From the NCBI RefSeq assembly GCF_035989885.1, contig NZ_CP108518.1, forward strand, positions 7,741,001-7,805,000: a stretch of 64,000 nucleotides of DNA, read 5' to 3'. The position numbers and the translations under genes are program-made. This DNA comes from Streptomyces sp. NBC_01232. GTDB taxonomy: Bacteria > Actinomycetota > Actinomycetes > Streptomycetales > Streptomycetaceae. Position 1 is the stretch's first letter. Every line of letters begins with the position of its first letter. Positions 1 through 8,844 of the stretch are shown in pieces. The notes under the pieces are model-generated. The model was not told the DNA's origin, did no database searches, and was given only the letters and a program-made list of their open reading frames with translations.

Positions 1-693
1 GACGGTGCATCCGTCGGGGAGAAGTCCTGGCGCGGGCGTCAGGCGCAGCCCGTTGCCCTTGCCGGAGGCGCTGCGGTCGCGGCTGCGGTCGGCGTCGACG
101 CTCTCGTGCGCGCAATCCGGGAGCACCTCCAAGTCGTGGAAGACCGGCTCGCGGGGGAGGACCAGGGCGGTGGCCGCCTTGTAGAAGGCCTCCTTCGCCG
201 AGAACATCACCGTGAGGAGCCATGCACCCGCGTCGCTGCCCGCCACCAGGGCCTGCTCCCGTGGCGTGCAGACGAGTCCGGCGCTCTCCGGTGACAGCCG
301 GCCGACGCGCTCCACGTCCACCCCCACGCCGGACACGTCCGTCCGTGCGGTGGCCAGACAGGTGGCGGCCGCGCCCCGGCAGTGGCTGATGGATCCCCGC
401 ACCCCCGTCGGGAAGAGGGGGCGCCGGGCCTCGCGCAGGACCGGCCCCGACCGGCCCAGCAGCCGCAGGGCGTCGGCGGCCGCGGCGCGCCCCGCGACGA
501 AGTCACGGCAGCGGGCCGGTGAACCTCCCCGGATCAGGGCCCGCTCCGCCGGGTGCAGAACTGCGGCCCCGTATCCGCCCGACAGCCGCAGGACGGCGAT
601 CACGCTGCGCGCGGGGCGCACCGCCAGGACCGCGGTTCCCGTGCTCCTGAGGGAGAGGTCGCCCGTGTCTCCAAAGTGACAGATCGCGTCCAT
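1..693 (-). CDS. 4'-phosphopantetheinyl transferase, Sfp/EntD type (3' end outside window)
   Basis: The enzyme moves the 4'-phosphopantetheine arm of coenzyme A onto the serine of carrier proteins. 231 codons are visible from an ATG at 693 and the frame is still open at base 1, so the C-terminus is missing. Family motifs are intact: SISH at residues 101-104, VGVDVE at 123-128 (metal-binding Asp126 and Glu128) and FSAKEAFYK at 164-172, matching the family (W/F)xxKEAxxK signature. It faces away from the SARP gene at 811-1560. As part of a cluster containing an acyl carrier protein at 11973, it is the obvious enzyme to activate that ACP, though this pairing is inferred. Confidence 0.92.
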   Translation of the reverse strand, partial: MDAICHFGDTGDLSLRSTGTAVLAVRPARSVIAVLRLSGGYGAAVLHPAERALIRGGSPARCRDFVAGRAAAADALRLLGRSGPVLREARRPLFPTGVRGSISHCRGAAATCLATARTDVSGVGVDVERVGRLSPESAGLVCTPREQALVAGSDAGAWLLTVMFSAKEAFYKAATALVLPREPVFHDLEVLPDCAHESVDADRSRDRSASGKGNGLRLTPAPGLLPDGCTV

Positions 694-810
694 CCGGCCC
701 TTCCTCCCCTCGCTTTTATCGGGCTTTCATGGCGACGCCCCACCATCAGGACTCCGGACAGAGCGACGAGGAGGAGGTGGAGCTCCATGTCCGCAGGGCA
801 CGCGACGCCG

Positions 811-1560
811 TCACGCCGGCACGCGCCACGACGCACCGTCGGCGGGTTCGAGCCCCAGCTCGTCCCGGAGCATGGTCCTGAGCGCCTGGAAGGCGCTGAG
901 CGCCTCACCGCGCCGGCCCGACTCCCGCAGCGACTCGATCAGGGAGTGGTGGAACCACTCGTTGAAGGGATGTGCGGCGACCAGGCCGCGCAGTTCGGGC
1001 ACGAGGTGGGTGTGGCGGCCGCGGCGCATCTCCGCCTCGACGCGCACCTGGTGGGCCCGTACGCGCAACTCCTCCAGGTACTGGACGTGACCGGTGAGGA
1101 CCCGGCCCGGGCGCACCGTGGCCAGGGCCCGGCCCTGCCACAGCGCCAGCCCCTCACGGCATGCGGCGACGGCCTCGTCCGGCCGGTTCCGGGCGAGCAG
1201 CCGCTCGCTCTCCCCGAAGAGCCGCGTGAACCGGGTGGCATCCAGCTGCTCCGGATCGATGTCCAGGAGGTAGCCGGACCGGCTGGTGCGCAACAGCTGT
1301 TGGGCCGGGAGGTCCAGGACCTCGTCGAGCTGGCGGCGCAGGTGGTAGACGTGCGTGCGCACGGTGCTGAGCGCCCAGCGCGGCGGCCGCTCCTCCCACA
1401 ACTCGTCGACGAAGGTGTCGACCTCCACCACCTGGCCCGCCCGGAGCAGGAGCAGGGCCATCACCTTGTTCACCATCGGGCCGCGCAGGGTGTGAGGGGT
1501 GGGGGTGCCCGCGGAGACGCCGAGAGCTCCGAGCACCGAGAAACAGATCTGGCCGGCCAC
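811..1560 (-). CDS. SARP-family transcriptional activator
   Basis: Probable pathway-specific activator of the neighbouring biosynthetic genes. The first ~95 residues form an OmpR-type winged helix, opening with a CFSVLGALGV strand and followed by the SARP helix segment VDELWEERPPRWALSTVRTH. Residues ~100-245 are a bacterial transcriptional activation domain. At 249 aa it is the size of small SARPs (ActII-ORF4/RedD class). I chose GTG at 1560 because GGAGGT lies 10 nt upstream on this strand and the protein then begins directly at the domain. An ATG at 1638 would add 26 residues but has no visible ribosome-binding site. It is divergent from the hydroxylase gene at 1716, so 1561-1715 is the likely control region. 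Confidence 0.9.
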   Translation of the reverse strand: MAGQICFSVLGALGVSAGTPTPHTLRGPMVNKVMALLLLRAGQVVEVDTFVDELWEERPPRWALSTVRTHVYHLRRQLDEVLDLPAQQLLRTSRSGYLLDIDPEQLDATRFTRLFGESERLLARNRPDEAVAACREGLALWQGRALATVRPGRVLTGHVQYLEELRVRAHQVRVEAEMRRGRHTHLVPELRGLVAAHPFNEWFHHSLIESLRESGRRGEALSAFQALRTMLRDELGLEPADGASWRVPA

Positions 1561-1715
1561 TGCTGCCAGCACCTCCGTCAGTCCGTCGGCGACACCGTGC
1601 GCATCGCCGTTCACCGGCTGGAATACAAGCACGCACACAGGCCGTGGCCAGCGGTTATGCCCCGCAAGAAGCGCATGGCTGCGTCTAAAGAGACATCCGC
1701 ACAGAAGGTGGAATC

Positions 1716-3248
1716 ATGACCGAATCGTCGCAGGTGCTCATCGTCGGAGCGGGCCCGGTGGGGCTCGTCACGGGGATCGAACTCCTCAGGCGCGGCGTGC
1801 CGGTGCGCGTCGTCGACCGCTCCGAGCGCCCCAACCCCCACTCCAAGGCGATCGCCCTGTGGCCACGGGGCATCGAGGCCCTCGCCCGGTTCGGTGCCGC
1901 TGACGAACTGCACCGGCGCGGCGTGGTGTTGCGGGCACAGAACTACCACTCGCAGGGCGAGCGCGTCGCCCGGCTGGCGTTCGGTGGCATGCGCCGCACG
2001 CGCTACCCGTACGCCCTGTCCATTCCGCAGCAGGAGACGGAGGCGGTCCTGCGGGACATCTTCCGTGGGCTGGGCGGGACGATCGAGTTCGGGACGTCCC
2101 TGACCTCCTTCGCCCAGGACGGCGCCGGCGTCAGCGCCGAACTGGAGACGGCGCGGGGCCGGGTGACCGAACGCGTCGGCTGGCTCGTCGGCTGCGACGG
2201 CGCGCACAGCAGGGTCCGCGAAGTCCTGGGCGTGCCCTTCCGGGGCAGCTCGTACCCGCAGCAGTTCCTGCTCACGGACGGTCCGGTCCGTACCTCGCTG
2301 GCCCATGACGAGGTGCACTACTTCATGTCGGCCGCCGGAGTGCTGGTGGTGGTCGGACTGCCGGGCGGCCTGTACCGGACCTTCGTGAGCGCGGCGCCCG
2401 ACCAGACGGTGGACGACCCCCGGGACGCCGTGCAGCGCGCGGCCTCCGAGCGGTGCCCGGTGCCGATCGAGCTGGTCGGCGAGCAGCGCACCGGGGTGTT
2501 CCGGGTGCACCGCAAGGTGGCCGACCGGCTGTGGTCCGGCCGGGTGCTGCTGGCGGGCGACGCCGCGCACATCCACAGCCCGGCGGGCGGACAGGGGCTG
2601 AACACCGGTATCGAGGACGCGGCTTCGCTGGCCTGGCGCCTCGCCGGAGTGCGCGAGGGGCGGTGGGGGGACGAGGTGCTGGCCCAGTGGGAGGAGGAGC
2701 GGCTCAGGGTCGCGCGGGCCGTGGTCGGCGACACCGACCTGCAGACACGGATGTGGACGATGAGCGGCTGGCGTGCGCGGGCCCGGGACGCGGCGCTGGG
2801 AGCCGCGGGACGCAGCGGAGTCCTCAATCGCGTCGTCGTGCCGCGCCAGGCGCAGTTGTCGTTCGCCCATCCCGGGCCGCGGCAGCAGGCCGGTCATCTG
2901 CGGACCGGGATGAGGCTGCCGGACGTACCTCTCGACGCGGAGCGCGGGCGCTGGCTGCGCGACGAGCTGGGCGCCCCGGCGCCGCTGTTGCTGCTGTTCC
3001 CCGGAACGGGCAGGCACCGCCGGGACGTCCAAGGCGTGGCCGAAATCTTTCGAAAGGCGCACGAGAGCCTTCGCGTCACCGTGATTTCCGATGCGAACAA
3101 TTTCGGCCACTCCTTGCTGAGGCTGAGCCGCCCGCGGGCCGTTCTCGTACGCCCCGACGGGACGATCGCCGCGCTGGTCGACCCGTTCCGTGACGAACTC
3201 CACTCGGAAGTACGGCATTTGGTCGGGCGAACCGATCGTGTGCGCTAG
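1716..3248 (+). CDS. FAD-dependent monooxygenase (PheA/TfdB-like aromatic hydroxylase)
   Basis: NAD(P)H- and FAD-dependent single-component hydroxylase of 510 aa. The N-terminal dinucleotide fold has GAGPVG at residues 11-16. The second flavin motif GDAAHIHSPAGGQGLNTG begins near residue 281. The last ~100 residues resemble the thioredoxin-like C-terminal domain seen in polyketide hydroxylases of this family (LLLLFPGTGRHRRD and following). The ATG is preceded by AAGGTGG. It is read divergently from the SARP, which suggests SARP control. In a cluster it would add a hydroxyl or epoxide to a ring or activated carbonyl compound, but the substrate cannot be read from sequence. Confidence 0.9.
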   Translation: MTESSQVLIVGAGPVGLVTGIELLRRGVPVRVVDRSERPNPHSKAIALWPRGIEALARFGAADELHRRGVVLRAQNYHSQGERVARLAFGGMRRTRYPYALSIPQQETEAVLRDIFRGLGGTIEFGTSLTSFAQDGAGVSAELETARGRVTERVGWLVGCDGAHSRVREVLGVPFRGSSYPQQFLLTDGPVRTSLAHDEVHYFMSAAGVLVVVGLPGGLYRTFVSAAPDQTVDDPRDAVQRAASERCPVPIELVGEQRTGVFRVHRKVADRLWSGRVLLAGDAAHIHSPAGGQGLNTGIEDAASLAWRLAGVREGRWGDEVLAQWEEERLRVARAVVGDTDLQTRMWTMSGWRARARDAALGAAGRSGVLNRVVVPRQAQLSFAHPGPRQQAGHLRTGMRLPDVPLDAERGRWLRDELGAPAPLLLLFPGTGRHRRDVQGVAEIFRKAHESLRVTVISDANNFGHSLLRLSRPRAVLVRPDGTIAALVDPFRDELHSEVRHLVGRTDRVR

Positions 3249-3261
3249 TTAGGATGACACG

Positions 3262-4365
3262 GTGCTTATTTCAGAATTCTCGCAATTGCCTCTCCCTGCC
3301 GTTCTGTTCGCCGACGGAGTATTCGCCCACCCCGAGGGAAAGACCGTCCAGGGTGTGATCCGGCACAGTACGGTGCTCCGCCCCGTGGCGGTCGTCGACC
3401 GCTCCCACCCCCACCCGACCTCGGCTTCCGTACTGCCGGGAACCGATGTCCCGGTCGTCGGCTCCGTCGCCGAGGCCATGAAATACGGCCCCCGGGCGCT
3501 GGTGATGGCACTGACCGAGTCCGATTTCGGCGAGTCGCTCGACGGCAAGTTCCTGCACACGCCGAGAGATCCGGGCGACCTGCCCGACCTCTGGTGGGAC
3601 GAGATACGCACCGCCGTTCGCGGCGGCCTTCACATCATTTCCTGCCTCCATGTGCAGCTCCTCGAAACGGAACTTGCCGGGATGCTCTCGGAAGGGCAGC
3701 GCATTGTCGATGTGAGACGTCCGCACGACGTGCTGCCCAAGTATTCCGGGCGGGTTCCCAGGAAGCGCGCCAAACTGATTCACGTCGCGGGCAGCGACTG
3801 CGTCGTCGGAAAGCGCACCACCGCGCTCCAGATACACCGGGAAGCCCTTTCCCGCGGGGTCGACTCCGGCTACGTGGGCACCGGCCAGACCTGTCTGCTC
3901 GCCGGATGCACCGAAGGGGCGATCATCGACCGGACGCCGGTGTTCCAGGCGGCCGGCCTCGTCGAGCATCTGGTCCAGCAGGCCGACGCCCGCCACGATC
4001 TGCTGATCATCAAGGGGCAGGCGTCCGTCATGCACCCCGCGTTCGGAGGCCTGGCCGGCGCGATCCTCCAGGGTTCGCAGCCCGACGCGGTCGTCTTCGC
4101 GCACGACGCCGAGCGCGCGTCGCGCTACCACTGGGACCATCTGCCCCTCGCCGACCTGGAGACGGAGATCCGCGCGGTCGAAGCCCTCGGCGGCGCCCCC
4201 GTCGCGGCCATCGCCACCCGCGGCCGGGACAACGTACGCCGGCTCCGCCATCTGGGACTTCCCGTCGCCGACGTCCTGGACGGTGACGGCGCGGCCGTCC
4301 TGCTGGACGCGGCCCGGTCCGTGTGGTCGTACGAGGACACCGGCCGGGCGGGGGCCGTCCGGTGA
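3262..4365 (+). CDS. DUF1611 / DgcN-like P-loop protein
   Basis: 367-aa protein of the DUF1611 family, an N-terminal Rossmann-like domain followed by a P-loop ATPase-like domain. A GSDCVVGKRTT nucleotide-binding loop lies near residues 176-186. A characterised relative, DgcN, takes part in N-acetylation of D-glutamate, so an acyl-transfer or amino-acid-modifying role is possible, but the substrate here is unknown. GTG start with AGGA upstream, 13 nt after the hydroxylase stop, and its last bases overlap the next gene (GTGA), so it sits in a three-gene operon with the hydroxylase and the SMP-30 protein. DUF1611 proteins often neighbour an enolase-superfamily epimerase. None is visible here. 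Confidence 0.8.
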   Translation: MLISEFSQLPLPAVLFADGVFAHPEGKTVQGVIRHSTVLRPVAVVDRSHPHPTSASVLPGTDVPVVGSVAEAMKYGPRALVMALTESDFGESLDGKFLHTPRDPGDLPDLWWDEIRTAVRGGLHIISCLHVQLLETELAGMLSEGQRIVDVRRPHDVLPKYSGRVPRKRAKLIHVAGSDCVVGKRTTALQIHREALSRGVDSGYVGTGQTCLLAGCTEGAIIDRTPVFQAAGLVEHLVQQADARHDLLIIKGQASVMHPAFGGLAGAILQGSQPDAVVFAHDAERASRYHWDHLPLADLETEIRAVEALGGAPVAAIATRGRDNVRRLRHLGLPVADVLDGDGAAVLLDAARSVWSYEDTGRAGAVR

Positions 4366-5204
4366 GCGTGGAGGTGGTGCTGCGCGCGGCGGCCGGCTTC
4401 GCCGAGTGCCCGACCTGGGACCCGGCCGACGGAACACTGCTGTGGGTCGACATGAACCGCAGCGAGGTGCACCGGCTGCGCCCCTCGGACGGCGCCGACA
4501 CGGTACTCCGCTTCGAACAGCCCGTCGCCGCGGCCAAGCCCCGGGCCGGCGGCGGCCTGGTGCTCAGCCTGCGCGACGGTGTGGCGGTGTGCGGTCCCGA
4601 CGGGCCGCTGCGGCCGCTCGCCGACTGGTCGGCCGAGGGCGTACGGGGCAACGACGCGGGCATCGACGGCCGGGGCCGCCTCTGGGTCGGCACCATGGCC
4701 GGCCCGTCCGCCCCCGGCTGGCTGGGCCGCGTCTCCTCCGGGGGCGTGACGCACCGCGCGCTCTCGGGAACCCGTCTGAGCAACGGCATCGCCTGGAGCC
4801 CGGACGGCCGGCGGATGTACTTCGTCGACACCCCGACGTGCCGTATCGACGTGCTCGACTACGACCTGTCGACGGGGGAGGCCCGCGACCCGCGTCCGTT
4901 CGCAGAGCTGACCGGGACGGCCGGGGTGCCCGACGGCCTGTGCGTCGACACCGACGGCGGCGTCTGGGTGGCCCTCTTCCGCGGCGGCGCGGTCCGCCGC
5001 TACACGCCGCGGGGCACGCTCGACCGGGAGATCCGGTTCCCCGCCGCGCTCACCACGGCGTGCGGCTTCGGCGGGGCGGACCTGACCGACCTCTACGTCA
5101 CCACGGCACGGCGTGCGCCCGAACACGACGAGCCGCTCGCGGGCAGCGTCTTCGTCGTGCCGGGCGCCGGACAGGGCCTCGTTCCCACGGCGTTCGCAGG
5201 CTGA
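4362..5204 (+). CDS. SMP-30/gluconolactonase family protein
   Basis: 280-aa six-bladed beta-propeller of the SMP-30/gluconolaconase/LRE family, typically metal-dependent lactone hydrolases. Family landmarks are FAECPTWDPADGTLLWVDM near the N-terminus (metal-binding Glu), the blade RLSNGIAWSPDGRRMYFVDT, and VPDGLCVDTDGGVWVA with its Asp. The GTG start at 4362 overlaps the stop of the upstream DUF1611 gene (GTGA), so the two are translationally coupled. The coupling suggests the pair act on consecutive intermediates, and a lactonase would suit a pathway handling butenolides or sugar lactones. That is inference. Confidence 0.85.
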   Translation: MSVEVVLRAAAGFAECPTWDPADGTLLWVDMNRSEVHRLRPSDGADTVLRFEQPVAAAKPRAGGGLVLSLRDGVAVCGPDGPLRPLADWSAEGVRGNDAGIDGRGRLWVGTMAGPSAPGWLGRVSSGGVTHRALSGTRLSNGIAWSPDGRRMYFVDTPTCRIDVLDYDLSTGEARDPRPFAELTGTAGVPDGLCVDTDGGVWVALFRGGAVRRYTPRGTLDREIRFPAALTTACGFGGADLTDLYVTTARRAPEHDEPLAGSVFVVPGAGQGLVPTAFAG

Positions 5205-5210
5205 GGACGC

Positions 5211-6401
5211 TCACGGGGCGACCGCGCGGTCGGGCTCCGGTCGCGCGGCGGGGGAGAGGGCGAAGGCCCGGGAGACCTGCACCAGCCACCGCACATCGGC
5301 GGAGAAGTCCAGGTCGTCCGGGCTCATCACCGACACGGGCGCGGCGTCGGTGTCGTCGTCCCGGTCCTGCCTCCCGTCGCGTCCGGGCCCTGCCGCAAGG
5401 GCTGCCGCGATGCGCGCCGCCTCCCAGCGCGCCCGCTCCTCCTCGCTCCCGTCGGGCCCCGGGGCGGGAGCCAGCCCGGGGGATACCAGGCCGCCCAGGG
5501 CCAGGCAGCCGTCCCGGATCTCGATCACCCGCCGGTGCAGGCGGAAGCGAAGGTCCCAGAGGGCGAACAGGTCGCTGCGGGGCGCGGGCTGCAGGGACGT
5601 CTCGGGGTGGGCCCGGTACAGGGCGTACCAGAGCGGGCGCAGCCGCCGGAAGCGGCGGTAGTCGGCCCACCAGGCCGAGGCCGCCTGCACCCGCGAGCCC
5701 CACAACGGAGCCGTCCATCCGATGGTGTTCAGGGTCAGCCCCACCGTCAGACAGGTCCGGGTGATGTCCGCCCAGTCGGTGGGGTTCCATCCGCGGTGCA
5801 CGAGGAACACGTCCGCGAACCGCCCCAGGGAGTACACGAGGTCGAGGCACGCACCGACGGCCGCGGTCCGCAGCCCCCGACGCACCCAGACGTCCTCGGT
5901 CAGCCGGGCGTAGAACCAGCACGCCTTCGCCACCACGGCCTTGCCGAGGGCGAACGCCGAGAGGTAGACGACCTGGTAGGCCACGAAGTACGGCTGCTCC
6001 CGTGGGTGTACGAAATTGTTGCGCGGGTGCCCGTGCAGCAGGGCCAGTTCGAAGAGGACGGCCATCGCCAACGGCACACAGGCCAGCAGGGCCAGCCGGC
6101 GGCGCGCGCGGACGCGGGCCTCCTCGCGCGGGTGCAGCCAGTGGATGAGCAGCACCTGCTGGCAGGCGATCGCCGCGATGATCCACATCTGGACGGACAC
6201 ATTGTACCAGGTGACCGTGCCGAAGAGCTTTCCGGTCAGGTGGGTGGGCGTGGACATGGCCAGGTACATGCCCTGGCAGCCGAAGGACGCGCACAGCGCC
6301 ACGAGCGCCGGTTCCCGCTCGCGCCGGAAGACGGGCGGGAGTGTGCGGGCGAACGCCAGCCAGCAGACCAGCGCGCCCAGCGGGTAGCGAATACTGTTCA
6401 T
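5211..6401 (-). CDS. MAB_1171c-like polytopic membrane protein
   Basis: 396-aa integral membrane protein with about seven hydrophobic segments in the N-terminal two thirds, followed by a ~150-residue soluble, charged C-terminal domain. It resembles the MAB_1171c-like putative transporter family that in Streptomyces recurs beside XRE regulators and ImmA/IrrE-type proteases. Its ATG overlaps the stop of the upstream protease gene (ATGA at 6398-6401), so it is the last gene of a three-gene minus-strand operon. No transport substrate is evident. A membrane sensor or anchor for the protease/regulator pair is equally likely. It is convergent with the SMP-30 gene, with only 6 bp between stops. Confidence 0.75.
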   Translation of the reverse strand: MNSIRYPLGALVCWLAFARTLPPVFRREREPALVALCASFGCQGMYLAMSTPTHLTGKLFGTVTWYNVSVQMWIIAAIACQQVLLIHWLHPREEARVRARRRLALLACVPLAMAVLFELALLHGHPRNNFVHPREQPYFVAYQVVYLSAFALGKAVVAKACWFYARLTEDVWVRRGLRTAAVGACLDLVYSLGRFADVFLVHRGWNPTDWADITRTCLTVGLTLNTIGWTAPLWGSRVQAASAWWADYRRFRRLRPLWYALYRAHPETSLQPAPRSDLFALWDLRFRLHRRVIEIRDGCLALGGLVSPGLAPAPGPDGSEEERARWEAARIAAALAAGPGRDGRQDRDDDTDAAPVSVMSPDDLDFSADVRWLVQVSRAFALSPAARPEPDRAVAP

Positions 6402-6943
6402 GTCCGGTCCCGGCGCCGCCAGTCGAGGGACCCCTGGATGCGTCCGAGCACCCCGTCCGCCTCCGCGGCGGTCGTGCCGGGCTGCGAGCGCAGGCCTTCA
6501 CCGAGGAGGAAGGCCATCACCTCCGCCTCCCGTTCCTGGGTGTCGGAGTAGTTGTCCCGGCACAGCAGGTCCTGCACGAGCGAGGGATCGAGGTCCGGGA
6601 AGAGCATGGCGACGGCCGGCGAGCCGGCGGTGCCGCTGCGGTGGCCGCACAGCATGTGTGCCAGCTCGTGGGCGATGATGTGCTCCTGGTGGTGCCGGCT
6701 GGTGTGCTGCTCGTAGACGACGTAGTCGGCGTCCGAGAAGGCCAGCCACAACCCGCACGGACCGGACGCGTCCAGGGGCATCGGCAGCAGATGGATGGGC
6801 CGCCCCCGGGAGTCGCTGAGGTGGTCGCACAGGGTCATCAGGTCGTAGGACGCGGGCAGTCCGAAGGAGGCCAGCCGCTGCCGGCTCTCCCGGCGCAGCG
6901 CCTGGAGGTCGGACCGGCGCCGGTGTCGCTGCAGGAATCGCAT
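6398..6943 (-). CDS. ImmA/IrrE-type metallopeptidase-like protein
   Basis: 181-aa protein with the zinc-metalloprotease motif HELAH (His92, Glu93, His96) in a helix typical of ImmA/IrrE (COG2856) proteases, which cleave partner XRE repressors. I prefer the ATG at 6943, which has GGGGAA upstream and starts 7 nt after the XRE stop. A GTG at 6964 would add seven residues but lacks a site. It lies between the XRE gene and the membrane protein and overlaps the latter, so all three are likely cotranscribed. Annotation as a toxin component is common for this family. The proteolytic-derepression role is an inference from ImmA. Confidence 0.8.
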   Translation of the reverse strand: MRFLQRHRRRSDLQALRRESRQRLASFGLPASYDLMTLCDHLSDSRGRPIHLLPMPLDASGPCGLWLAFSDADYVVYEQHTSRHHQEHIIAHELAHMLCGHRSGTAGSPAVAMLFPDLDPSLVQDLLCRDNYSDTQEREAEVMAFLLGEGLRSQPGTTAAEADGVLGRIQGSLDWRRRDRT

Positions 6944-6950
6944 GGGCCGT

Positions 6951-7460
6951 CTATTCCCCGGCACCCGCCGCGGCGTCGGTGCCTCTTTCCTCCAGGCCGT
7001 CGCCCTCCGGGCCGTCGCCCTTCGCGTTGTCGCTCTTCGCGTTGTCGCGGCCCGCCGGGCCGCGGGAGGAGGCCGCCGAGTGCAGCAGGCTGACCTCGCG
7101 GATGATGCGCGCCAGGTGCTTGCGGCCGGAGTCGTCCATGCTCATGGCCCGCAGGGCGATGTCACGGACCTCGGCGTTGCCCATCGCCGAGGCGATGGCG
7201 AGCTGTGCGTCGACCCGCTCGGCGGTGTCGTCGTCGAAGAAGTAGGCGGCGGGCACACGGAAGAAGGCCGCCAGGGCCTCCAGATGCCGCTTGGTGGGGT
7301 TGTCGCGCTGTCCGGTGCGCAGCTGCCAGACGTACGTCTTGGAGAACGTACCGCCGCTGAGCTCGCTGCAGCCACGAGCGACCTCGTCGTAGGTGTACTC
7401 CCGGCCGTTGGTGCGGATGGTCCTGAAGAGTTTGTCGACCTTGTCGGCCAAGGGGGGCAT
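6951..7460 (-). CDS. XRE-family transcriptional regulator
   Basis: 169-aa DNA-binding protein. The first ~75 residues are a helix-turn-helix domain (YTYDEVARGCSELSGGTFSK is the HTH portion, followed by HLEALAAFFRVPAAYFFD, a usual XRE ending). The C-terminal region is Ala/Ser/Gly/Asp-rich and low in complexity. Start chosen at ATG 7460 because AAGGAG lies 5 nt upstream. GTG 7466 is too close to that site. It is the first gene of the minus-strand operon with the ImmA/IrrE-like protease and the MAB_1171c-like membrane protein. By analogy with ImmR/ImmA it could be the protease's target. Confidence 0.85.
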   Translation of the reverse strand: MPPLADKVDKLFRTIRTNGREYTYDEVARGCSELSGGTFSKTYVWQLRTGQRDNPTKRHLEALAAFFRVPAAYFFDDDTAERVDAQLAIASAMGNAEVRDIALRAMSMDDSGRKHLARIIREVSLLHSAASSRGPAGRDNAKSDNAKGDGPEGDGLEERGTDAAAGAGE

Positions 7461-7638
7461 CAACACTCCTTCTCGTCCGCCAGCGTGAACCAGCAGGGTG
7501 ATGGCGTCCCATCGTAGTTGACAGGCCGCTGGCCCGCACCTACGGTCGGATCGTTAGCTGAGATGAACAGGCGGGTGTATGCGGGCAGCCGTCAACAGTC
7601 GGCAGGCCGGTACGGGGGCCCGATTCGGGGAGGCTTGG

Positions 7639-8844
7639 GTGGGAAACATCTCTGCGCCGGACCACGGTGACGCGCAGCATGCGGCGGGCGGCGCGGCGCA
7701 CCGCGCGGATGCCACAGCGCACCGGCCGGGACCGCGGCTGAGGGCGGCGGCCGCCGGCGTGCTCGCCCGCCACGAGGACGCCCTGAACGCCGATGGCCAT
7801 CCGCTCATGGAGCTCCCGGAGCTGTGGCAGGAGACCCGCACCCGGGCCGCGCTGCTCCTGGAGGAGTGCGCCCGCGCCCTCGACGCGAGCGTCCGCTCCC
7901 GGACGCGCGGGCATCTGGGCCGCGTACGGCCGGCGGAGGGCTCCTTCCGCGAGCTCGGCATCCGGTGGGCCGCCGCGGAACTCGGGCTCGCCGACTGCCT
8001 GTCCGTCATGGACCGTCTCACGGAGGTCCTCGTGGCCACCGTCGCCACCGTCGACGCGGCGGGCACCCGGGAGCCGCACGCCGAACCCGCGGCGGACATC
8101 GTGCGCCGGGTGTGCGCCCGTCACACCCGGGCCGCGGCCCACGGCTACGAGACCCGGCTGCGGGCGCACCGACCCGCCCCGGGCGACGACTGCTGCGGCC
8201 GCATGGCCCGCGACGTCCACGACCACCTGGGCGGCAGCCTCGCCCTGGCCTTCCGCCACCTGGAACTCCACCGGCTCAAGGCCCGGACGGCAGGCGCGGG
8301 CGATCCGGGAACGGACCGGCACCTCATGGCGATCCACGACGCGCTGCAGGAGGCCACCGCCCTCACGCGCGGCCTGGTGACCGGACTGCGCGACACCCGC
8401 AGCGCCGCGCAGCCCGGCCTCGAGGAAGCGCTGCGCCGCCACGCGGACCGGCTCAACCTGGCCGGACTGCCCGTTCGGCTGACGGTGGAGGGCGACGCGT
8501 CACGGGTACCGCCCGCCCACCGCCGGGAGATCGTCCTCGTCGTCGGGGAGTTCCTGCGCAACTCCTTCGCCCACGCCGATCCGCAGGCCGTCACGATCGG
8601 CGTCCGGATCTCGCACCATCGCGTCGAGGTCCAGGCCACCGACGACGGGCGGGGCTTCCGGTACGACGCCCTCCGCGAGCACCCCGGCGGGCTGACGGCC
8701 ATGCGCGAGCGGGTGGCACAGATGGGCGGGCGCAGCCTCTTGCTCAGCGCTCCGCGAAAGGGCACCCGGCTGCTGCTGTGGGTGCCGCTGACCAGCGGCC
8801 ACGGGCCGCATCCGGGGGAGACATGGAACTCATTCGCATCCTGA
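7639..8844 (+). CDS. Cytosolic sensor histidine kinase (NarL-type, HisKA_3)
   Basis: 401-aa histidine kinase with no hydrophobic segment long enough for a membrane span, so it should sense a cytoplasmic signal or partner. The phospho-acceptor box is RDVHDHLGGSLALAF, typical of HisKA_3. The GHKL ATPase boxes follow: NSFAHADP (N box), DDGRGF (G1) and GGLTAMRERV (G2). GTG 7639 has GGGGAGG 5 nt upstream. An in-frame ATG at 7579 with a weaker site is the alternative (421 aa). Its last 22 nt overlap the response-regulator gene. The pair is divergent from the XRE operon. Confidence 0.88.
   Translation: MGNISAPDHGDAQHAAGGAAHRADATAHRPGPRLRAAAAGVLARHEDALNADGHPLMELPELWQETRTRAALLLEECARALDASVRSRTRGHLGRVRPAEGSFRELGIRWAAAELGLADCLSVMDRLTEVLVATVATVDAAGTREPHAEPAADIVRRVCARHTRAAAHGYETRLRAHRPAPGDDCCGRMARDVHDHLGGSLALAFRHLELHRLKARTAGAGDPGTDRHLMAIHDALQEATALTRGLVTGLRDTRSAAQPGLEEALRRHADRLNLAGLPVRLTVEGDASRVPPAHRREIVLVVGEFLRNSFAHADPQAVTIGVRISHHRVEVQATDDGRGFRYDALREHPGGLTAMRERVAQMGGRSLLLSAPRKGTRLLLWVPLTSGHGPHPGETWNSFAS

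Noticed and set aside
1611..3218. 535-codon antisense open frame over the hydroxylase gene
   Set aside because: Antisense shadow of a GC-rich gene, no family motif; the sense frame has FAD motifs.
4283..5764. 493-codon open frame overlapping the SMP-30 gene
   Set aside because: Arg/Pro/Gly-rich composition of an off-frame reading of GC-rich DNA; the SMP-30 frame has family motifs.
6398..7460. Classical toxin-antitoxin pair
   Set aside because: HELAH marks a protease and the XRE protein its likely substrate; no toxin activity is indicated by sequence alone.
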